Shown one piece after another: positions 1 to 4,194 of a stretch of DNA of 5,870 nt. Location: contig JAOZGF010000171.1 of NCBI GenBank assembly GCA_027491845.1, forward strand, positions 1 to 5,870, given 5' to 3'. Under the pieces are notes generated by a model that saw only the letters and a list, made by a program, of their open reading frames with translations, had not been told where the DNA came from and did not search any database. The stretch is from Thermoproteota archaeon. GTDB taxonomy: Archaea > Korarchaeota > JAOZGF01. Each line of letters begins with the position of its first letter. The first letter of the stretch is position 1. The position numbers and the translations under genes are program-made.

Positions 1-224
1 GACAGTCTGAACCAAGTTATAGCTTCGACAAGGTCCGGGTCAGAAGTTTGCAAAAGCGAGATCGTGCAGCCAGTGCAACCTGATCCCTGTATCCAGGCTA
101 CATGAACCTTCCTTTCAGCTGCTAATGCCAGTGCTTCAATCACATGTGGCTTATATATTCCAAGTGCTGTTAGTGCCCCTACCGAAGTGATTGTCTTTAT
201 GAAGTCTCGTCTCGTGAACTTCAA
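1..224 (-). CDS. [NiFe] hydrogenase small subunit, Tat-exported, 5' part only
   Basis: The gene leaves the window at base 1, so only 74 complete codons of a protein normally near 300-380 residues are seen. The small subunit carries the Fe-S clusters that pass electrons between the NiFe site of the large subunit and its partner. Residues 4-10 read TRRDFIK, a twin-arginine (Tat) motif, followed by a hydrophobic stretch (about residues 11-23) and an Ala-rich region with possible cleavage near residues 33-36. The mature start WIQGSGCTGCTISLL (44-58) holds the CxxC (C50, C53) that ligates the proximal cluster. The start is a TTG: no ATG or GTG lies upstream in frame, GGAG sits 8 bases before it, and it puts the twin arginines at positions 5-6 as expected. 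A Tat signal points to a group 1-like, membrane-associated enzyme acting outside the membrane. The large subunit probably lies downstream, outside the window. The family is near certain; the subgroup is not. Confidence 0.9.
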   Translation of the reverse strand, partial: MKFTRRDFIKTITSVGALTALGIYKPHVIEALALAAERKVHVAWIQGSGCTGCTISLLQTSDPDLVEAITWFRL

Positions 225-232
225 ATCTATCT

Positions 233-236
233 CTCC
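233..236 (-). promoter_or_regulatory. Ribosome binding site of the hydrogenase small subunit
   Basis: GGAG on the minus strand, 8 bases before the TTG codon at 224-222. It decides the start: the reading frame stays open further upstream but offers no ATG or GTG, and the TTG gives a normal Tat signal length. Confidence 0.7.
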
Positions 237-288
237 ATTGGTTTTAAGGAAAAAGAGTTTTGGTATAAATGGGTTATAAAATCGTGTA

Positions 289-312
289 GTATTTAAATTT
301 TTATTCAGAAAA
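289..312 (-). promoter_or_regulatory. Putative archaeal promoter (TATA box) of the small-subunit gene
   Basis: On the minus strand an AT-rich box TTTAAATAC (about 297-289) is preceded by an A-rich stretch that could act as BRE. Transcription would start roughly 27 bases downstream, near base 266, leaving a leader of about 40 bases that includes the ribosome binding site. A TTTCTG element lies just upstream of the box (311-306). Nearly the same arrangement occurs upstream of hypD (3116-3096). Assigned from sequence pattern and position only. Confidence 0.5.
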
Positions 313-471
313 CCTTTGTAACGGATTTACGGATAAAAACGCTACTTCTCCGCCTTTTTTTATTTATTTTTCTAACTTCAACGCTTTTTAACTTATTAAA
401 ATTAAACCAATACACTGCAAAGAGTTTAGATTTTTAAACCACACTGAAATTTGTCCACCGTGGAGGGAGCG

Positions 472-502
472 AAAAGAATGGTTTCACCCGCACCATTCTT
501 TT
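472..502 (-). terminator. Hairpin directly after hypA, possible terminator or 3'-end stabiliser
   Basis: A perfect 11-bp inverted repeat (472-482 against 492-502) with a 9-base loop begins 5 bases after the hypA stop codon. In the hypA transcript the stem is AAAAGAAUGGU pairing with ACCAUUCUUUU. The 3' arm ends in four U but no longer U tract follows on this strand, so it is not a textbook terminator. It could end or protect the hypBA transcript. Read on the plus strand, the arm ends in five T. Confidence 0.45.
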
Positions 503-507
503 TCGTC

Positions 508-906
508 CTAGGGATTGCTTTTCCGTAAAAGCTTCATTCTAACTATCTTCACCCCCCTCCCATTAACGATTTTTGTGCCAAGAAAGCCGCATTTCGGACA
601 TTTTAAGGGAATTAAAGGGTTTAATCCTCCTAACTGGGTTGTTTTAAGAGGTAAGGACGTTGTTTCACCCACAAAATTACATTTTGGACAATAAATTTTG
701 CCTTTTTCCCTTACCACTTTAAACCTGCATTTTTCAGCCTTTGTCTTCTGCGAAATTGTTTGAAGGGCTAGAAGTAATTGTTCCCCTACAACACAGGAGA
801 ATTCCCCTATAGATATTATGACTTCAACGATCCTTTCAGCTTTCTTTTCATCCGCTATCCTCATTACTTCTTCCATGATGGATGATGCAACCGCCAATTC
901 ATGCAT
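508..906 (-). CDS. hypA: HypA, nickel-insertion accessory protein of [NiFe] hydrogenase
   Basis: HypA is the cytoplasmic nickel metallochaperone that, with HypB, delivers Ni2+ to the large subunit precursor after the Fe(CN)2CO group is in place. The protein has 132 residues. The N-terminus MHEL provides the conserved nickel-site residues His2 and Glu3. The structural zinc site is formed by two CPKC motifs, C73/C76 and C103/C106. The 26 residues between the two CxxC pairs are more than in typical bacterial HypA (about a dozen) and match the long loop of archaeal HypA proteins. The ATG at 906-904 must be the start because Met-His-Glu is functional; a weak GGGAAG lies 10 bases upstream. It follows hypB on the same strand after 21 bases, so the two are probably co-transcribed. 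The stop codon is followed at once by a hairpin. Confidence 0.96.
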   Translation of the reverse strand: MHELAVASSIMEEVMRIADEKKAERIVEVIISIGEFSCVVGEQLLLALQTISQKTKAEKCRFKVVREKGKIYCPKCNFVGETTSLPLKTTQLGGLNPLIPLKCPKCGFLGTKIVNGRGVKIVRMKLLRKSNP

Positions 907-927
907 TTGACTTTTTCTTCCCTAATC

Positions 928-1605
928 TTATAGCTTAAGTGCCTTAATAAGTTCTTCAATCCCTTTTCCTTGAACAACGCTTATGGGCAAGGTCCTTACG
1001 TGAGGATTAATTGTTAATGCATCTCTCATGAGTTTTCCAACGTTTACGCCCATTGCCTCCGCCAGATCTATTTTATTTATCGCCAGTACATCTGCCTCCT
1101 TCACCATTATGGGGTGCTTAATTATCATGTAGGGGCCCTCGGTTACGCTGACAATCACCAGCTTTAAGTGTTCTCCTAGGGGGAAGTCAGCCGGGCAAAT
1201 GAGGTTCCCCACGTTTTCTATAAAGATCAAGTTTGTTTCATCTAGGTTTAGTTTTTTAATGGCTCTCTTAATCATTAAGGCATCCAAGTGACAGCCCCTT
1301 CCAGTATTTATTTGTATTGAAGTTGCACCGGCATCGCTAAGCCTTTTAGAGTCTATGTCCGTTGACACGTCTCCAGCAATGACGGCTATCTTATACTTTT
1401 CTCTTAACCTTTTAATTAGTTCTTGTATCACACTTGTTTTACCTGATCCAATGGATCCCATGACGTTTATTACCTTTATCCCGTGTGAATCAAATGTTTT
1501 CCTGTTTACGTCGGCAAGCTTCTTGTTTACGTCGAGCAGGTCTTGTTCAACTTCTATGTCAAGTATTTCTCCTTCCTCTACAAAGATTGTTTCAGTAGGT
1601 GGCAA
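928..1605 (-). CDS. hypB: HypB, GTPase for hydrogenase nickel insertion
   Basis: HypB is a SIMIBI-class GTPase that dimerises on GTP and metal binding and drives nickel transfer with HypA. The protein has 225 residues. It shows the Walker A motif GSIGSGKTS (50-58), a GDVSTDIDS segment (79-86), the metal-binding Cys-His in GRGCHLDA (C105, H106), ENVGNLICPADF (130-141) with the partner Cys137, and NKID for guanine recognition (177-180). It has neither the N-terminal CxxC high-affinity nickel motif of E. coli HypB nor a His-rich nickel store; the first 40 residues instead resemble archaeal HypB (pattern ending LADVNRK). The start is a TTG (1605-1603) with GGGTG 7 bases upstream. It is the first gene of a hypB-hypA unit and is divergent from hypC across 97 bases. 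Confidence 0.96.
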   Translation of the reverse strand: MPPTETIFVEEGEILDIEVEQDLLDVNKKLADVNRKTFDSHGIKVINVMGSIGSGKTSVIQELIKRLREKYKIAVIAGDVSTDIDSKRLSDAGATSIQINTGRGCHLDALMIKRAIKKLNLDETNLIFIENVGNLICPADFPLGEHLKLVIVSVTEGPYMIIKHPIMVKEADVLAINKIDLAEAMGVNVGKLMRDALTINPHVRTLPISVVQGKGIEELIKALKL

Positions 1606-1612
1606 CTGTTCA

Positions 1613-1617
1613 CACCC
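1613..1617 (-). promoter_or_regulatory. Ribosome binding site of hypB
   Basis: GGGTG on the minus strand, 7 bases before the TTG start of hypB. The same GGGTG at the same distance precedes the TTG of hypC on the other side of the shared intergenic region. Confidence 0.65.
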
Positions 1618-1620
1618 TTA

Positions 1621-1641
1621 ACTCTTTCAGTCAGAAAGTGT
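1621..1641. promoter_or_regulatory. Imperfect dyad in the hypB/hypC intergenic region, possible operator
   Basis: The 21 bases are nearly self-complementary: an inner CTTTC (1624-1628) and GAAAG (1634-1638), with AC and GT at the ends; eight of ten base pairs match. The dyad sits between the AT-rich box and hypB, over the expected hypB transcript start (about 1627), and just upstream of the box as seen from hypC. That is a suitable place for a regulator that would affect both genes. No regulator is encoded in the window, so the role is inference. Confidence 0.35.
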
Positions 1642-1646
1642 AAATG

Positions 1647-1660
1647 CTTTTATTTATTTC
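1647..1660. promoter_or_regulatory. Shared TATA-like box for divergent hypB and hypC
   Basis: TTTTATTTATTT reads as a TATA-like element on the plus strand, and AAATAAATAAAA on the minus strand. Its centre (about 1653) is 27 bases from expected starts near 1680 (hypC) and 1627 (hypB). Each transcript would then have a leader of about 22 bases containing its GGGTG site. One box could serve both directions, or two overlapping boxes could be present; the sequence alone cannot say. Confidence 0.45.
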
Positions 1661-1690
1661 CTCTAAAAAATATTGTGTTTAGGAAGGGAA

Positions 1691-1695
1691 GGGTG
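1691..1695 (+). promoter_or_regulatory. Ribosome binding site of hypC
   Basis: GGGTG, 7 bases before the TTG at 1703. It supports that TTG over the in-frame upstream TTG at 1673, which has no comparable site and would lie upstream of the expected transcript start near 1680. Confidence 0.7.
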
Positions 1696-1702
1696 TCTTT
1701 CA

Positions 1703-1915
1703 TTGTGCCTAGCTGTTCCAGGAAAGGTGTTGGAAGTTAGAGGTGAAAAAGCAATCGTTGATTTTGGAGGAATCAAGAGGGAAGTAATGGTTTCATTTTT
1801 GGATGACGTAAGGACAGGTGATTACGTTATTGTGCATGTTGGGTTTGCAATTCAAAAGTTAACTGCTGAGGAGGCAGCTGAAGCCATTAAGGATTTAAAA
1901 CAAATTATTTCTTAA
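1703..1915 (+). CDS. hypC: HypC, HypD-binding scaffold chaperone for Fe(CN)2CO assembly
   Basis: HypC is a small OB-fold chaperone that binds HypD while the Fe(CN)2CO unit is made and then escorts it to the large subunit precursor. With the chosen start the protein has 70 residues, within the usual 70-95. It begins MCLAVPGKV, the family signature in which Cys2 is exposed after Met removal and binds the iron; the following residues (VDFGGIKREVMVSFL, then TGDYVIVHVGFAI) also match the family. The start is TTG at 1703. An in-frame TTG at 1673 would add ten residues; by chance they also begin Met-Cys-Leu, but they would bury the functional cysteine. The gene is divergent from hypB and converges on hypD, its protein partner, with an 11-base overlap of coding regions. 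Confidence 0.95.
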   Translation: MCLAVPGKVLEVRGEKAIVDFGGIKREVMVSFLDDVRTGDYVIVHVGFAIQKLTAEEAAEAIKDLKQIIS

Positions 1916-3002
1916 GGTTAGTAAGCCTAGGCCTCTCACCGAATTTGTACCAGATAAAACAGGTTCCCTCCAGCGAAACCATGCAGGGTCCAAGCGGGCT
2001 CTCAGGCTTACATTTCCTCTTGAATAAAGGGCATTGGTCGGGATATATTTCCCCCAGGACAACTTTATCACATGAACACCCTGGAGGCATCTCGCTTCCT
2101 CCAGTTTTCCTTTTTAGGCCGTACTTGCTGATGGCGTCCAAGTACGAATACTTCCCTTTTATTTGGTAGCTTGACCTAGGAACAACTCCAATTCCCCTCC
2201 AATCACATTCATCCACACAAAAAACTTCCTCAATGATTCTTAGGGCTCTTTCATTCCCATTTGGTTTTACGCTTCTCACGTATTCGTTCTCCAGCCTAGC
2301 TTCCCCTGTCCTTATTTGTTTTATTATGAGGTAGATGCCTAAAAGGACGTCAAGAGGCTCAAAACCTGCTACCACAACGGGAATGTTTTTTTCAGCTACA
2401 AATTGCCAAGGCTTTGATCCTATGATAGTTGAAACATGTCCCGGAGCAATTATGCCATCTATCCTGGCTTTTCTCTCTTCAAGCAAATACCTTAATATGG
2501 GTGGAGTAAGCCTTAGGGATGTTAAAACAGCGAAATTGGTTAAATTGTTTTTTAATATGCTGTATGCTACGGCTGGAGCGGTTGTTTCAAATCCCACGGC
2601 GAAAAAAACAACTTCCCTTTCCCTGTCCTGTTCAGCTATTCTAACCGCATCAATAGGACTGTAAACAACTCTAACATCTGACCCCTCTGCCTTAACTTGC
2701 CACAGGCTTTTTCTAGTCGAGGGAACTCGCACTATGTCTCCAAATGTTGCTATGACAACTTCTCTTTCCTCAGCAAGCTTTATTGCAGAATCTATGTCGT
2801 GTGTTGAAGCAACACAAACAGGGCAGCCTGGACCTGACACTAGTTCCACATTGTTTGGCAACATTGATCTAATGCCGTAGCTACTTACAGTGTACTCGTG
2901 GGTGCCGCAGAAATGCATTATTTTAATGTGAAACCCGGGGTTAACTTCGTTTATTTTCTTGGTAACCTTAACCGCCAAGTCCTTGTCCCTAAACCTTAAC
3001 AT
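1905..3002 (-). CDS. hypD: HypD, Fe-S scaffold protein for Fe(CN)2CO assembly
   Basis: HypD carries a [4Fe-4S] cluster and, with HypC, holds the iron while CN and CO ligands are attached. From the ATG at 3002 the protein has 365 residues, the usual family size. It shows FCGTHE (C32, H34), GPGCPVC (C60, C63), the counterparts of the essential E. coli Cys41, Cys69 and Cys72, then FFAVGFETTAP (133-143), APGHVSTIIG (186-195), VAGFEP (211-216) and a Cys-rich C-terminus (C309, C311, C324, C331, C340, C348) that supplies the cluster ligands. The frame stays open upstream to a TTG at 3077, adding 25 basic residues with no family likeness, so I prefer the ATG. Its GGAGG lies 16 bases upstream, rather far, so the start is less certain than the gene. 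It is divergent from hypE and overlaps the end of hypC by 11 bases. Confidence 0.95.
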   Translation of the reverse strand: MLRFRDKDLAVKVTKKINEVNPGFHIKIMHFCGTHEYTVSSYGIRSMLPNNVELVSGPGCPVCVASTHDIDSAIKLAEEREVVIATFGDIVRVPSTRKSLWQVKAEGSDVRVVYSPIDAVRIAEQDREREVVFFAVGFETTAPAVAYSILKNNLTNFAVLTSLRLTPPILRYLLEERKARIDGIIAPGHVSTIIGSKPWQFVAEKNIPVVVAGFEPLDVLLGIYLIIKQIRTGEARLENEYVRSVKPNGNERALRIIEEVFCVDECDWRGIGVVPRSSYQIKGKYSYLDAISKYGLKRKTGGSEMPPGCSCDKVVLGEIYPDQCPLFKRKCKPESPLGPCMVSLEGTCFIWYKFGERPRLTNLKK

Positions 3003-3143
3003 GCCTATGGTTTCTCTCCCTCCTCTACCATGGAAAAGCTTAAGTGATTGATTGCTTTTTCTAGGATGGAACGGCAAATTGATATTTCCCTCTCTTATTT
3101 AACTTTTTACAGAAAGTTTAAGTTAAAAAGGGGGATGAAGTCC
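3003..3143. promoter_or_regulatory. Divergent promoter region of hypD and hypE
   Basis: These 141 bases separate the two start codons. The best AT-rich box is TTATTTAA (3095-3102), which reads TTAAATAA on the other strand. For hypE it predicts a transcript start near 3126, a leader of about 18 bases containing GGGGG. For hypD it predicts a start near 3072 and a leader of about 70 bases. CAGAAA (3110-3115) beside the box recurs next to the small-subunit TATA box and in the hypB/hypC region. Promoter assignment rests on pattern and spacing only. Confidence 0.45.
3130..3134 (+). promoter_or_regulatory. Ribosome binding site of hypE
   Basis: GGGGG, 9 bases before the ATG at 3144. The alternative ATG at 3135 would directly abut it, which is too close, so this site selects 3144. 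Confidence 0.6.
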
Positions 3144-4175
3144 ATGGATGAAGGGGAAAAATTAATCACGTTATCACATGGCGCCGGCGGAGAACTAACC
3201 TTAAAAATCATAGAAAAAATTTTTCTCAGAAGGTTTTCACTGAAAAATGCGTTGAATGGAGTGGGTTTAGAGGCCCTAGATGACGGTGCTTCCATTAAGG
3301 TTGAAGGCAAGGAAATAGTTTTTTCAATAGACAACCACACGGTCGATCCAATTTTTTTCCCTGGCGGAAACATAGGGAGCCTTGCTGTAGCTGGTTCAAT
3401 AAATGACGTGGCTGTAATGGGTGCTAAGCCAGTTGCAATGCTAAATGCCATAACAGTTGAGGAAGGATTCCCTGTAAAGTGGCTTGAGGAAATTGTGGAT
3501 TCAATGAACAAGACAGCTGAGGAAGCAGGCGTTGCAATGGTTTCAGGCGACTTCAAGGTCATGCCTAAAGGCAAACTAGACAAGATCACCATTGCAACCT
3601 GCGGGATCGGGGTTGTTATAGGTGAAAGAGCGATCCTTGATTCAGGGGCTAGACCGAGGGACAAAGTTATTGTTACAGGCACAATCGGAGACCACAACAT
3701 CGCCCTCCTCTCCAAAAGAGAAAACCTGGGCTTCGAAACTTCCATAACATCCGACGTAGCCCCAATATGGGATGTCATTGAGGCTGCGTTAAAAGTGGGG
3801 TCCATCCATGCAATGAAGGACCCTACCCGAGGCGGGTTATCGCAGGCATTGAACGAAATAGCTGAAAAGTCAGGTGTAAGCATTTGGGTTGAAGAAGAAA
3901 AGATACCTATTAAGGACGGGGTTCAGGCTGCTGCTGAAATGCTTGGGTTAAACCCATACGAGCTGTTAAGCGAGGGAAAGGCTATAATCATAGCTGAAGA
4001 AAGTAAAGCAAATGAAATATTAAGTGAGATCAGGAAGACACAGCATGGCAGGGATGCGGAAATAATTGGCGAGGTTAAACCAACTAAGCCAGGATATGTC
4101 TTTCTTCAAACCATTACGGGGGGGGTCAGGGTGCTGGAAAAACCAATCGGCGAACCGATCCCAAGAATATGCTGA
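3144..4175 (+). CDS. hypE: HypE, carbamoyl-dehydratase (thiocyanate-forming) of hydrogenase maturation
   Basis: HypE accepts a carbamoyl group from HypF on its C-terminal cysteine and dehydrates it with ATP to a thiocyanate, the source of the CN ligands transferred to iron on HypC-HypD. The protein has 343 residues, normal for this PurM/AIRS-like family. Landmarks: LSHGAGG (10-16), DDGASI (46-51), FFPGGNIGSLAVAGSINDVAVMGAKP around 71-96, SGDFKVMPKG (134-143), the substrate-side MKDPTRGGL (224-232), LLSEGKA (274-280) and the essential C-terminal PRIC with Cys343. The start was chosen at 3144 because of the GGGGG site; the frame is open upstream to 3048, but those 32 codons run through the hypD promoter and do not look like HypE. 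It is divergent from hypD and ends 19 bases before the end of the convergent hypF, with no visible terminator between. Confidence 0.96.
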   Translation: MDEGEKLITLSHGAGGELTLKIIEKIFLRRFSLKNALNGVGLEALDDGASIKVEGKEIVFSIDNHTVDPIFFPGGNIGSLAVAGSINDVAVMGAKPVAMLNAITVEEGFPVKWLEEIVDSMNKTAEEAGVAMVSGDFKVMPKGKLDKITIATCGIGVVIGERAILDSGARPRDKVIVTGTIGDHNIALLSKRENLGFETSITSDVAPIWDVIEAALKVGSIHAMKDPTRGGLSQALNEIAEKSGVSIWVEEEKIPIKDGVQAAAEMLGLNPYELLSEGKAIIIAEESKANEILSEIRKTQHGRDAEIIGEVKPTKPGYVFLQTITGGVRVLEKPIGEPIPRIC

Positions 4176-4194
4176 ACCTTGACATCCAGCCTAT

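Larger units (their letters stand above)
225..507. other. Intergenic region between hypA and the small-subunit gene
   Basis: This AT-rich spacer of 283 bases has no convincing protein gene and no tRNA or CRISPR repeat. It holds the small-subunit promoter (289-312), an A-rich/T-rich tract around 353-373, and the hairpin next to the end of hypA (472-502). It separates hypBA from the structural gene, which therefore probably has its own promoter although both are on the same strand. Confidence 0.6.

Noticed and set aside
350..376. T-rich tract in the intergenic region as a plus-strand terminator
   Set aside because: No plus-strand gene precedes it; on the minus strand it is A-rich and probably only part of the AT-rich upstream region of the small-subunit promoter.
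451..463. Short palindrome TCCACCGTGGA near the hypA hairpin
   Set aside because: Five base pairs around one base is common by chance and it has no second copy in the window.
437..502. Minus-strand 20-codon frame just after hypA (MVRVKPFFS...)
   Set aside because: It has no ribosome binding site, lies in the hairpin and has no likeness to known proteins.
1543..1740. Plus-strand reading frames across the hypB start and hypB/hypC gap (1355-1621 and 1543-1740)
   Set aside because: They run antisense to the clear hypB or out of frame with hypC, show no known domain, and hypB and hypC have unmistakable motifs.
1945..2664. Plus-strand frames opposite hypD (1945-2169, 2335-2664)
   Set aside because: They are antisense to conserved HypD coding sequence and show no recognisable domain.
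3134..3143. HypE SGDFKVM in place of the common GDTK motif as a lost active-site residue
   Set aside because: All other HypE motifs, including the terminal PRIC, are intact, and as far as I recall archaeal HypE proteins often have this form, so it does not indicate loss of function.
3107..3883. Minus-strand 258-codon frame opposite hypE
   Set aside because: It is a shadow of the hypE codon pattern, with no domain, and hypE on the plus strand carries all its family motifs.
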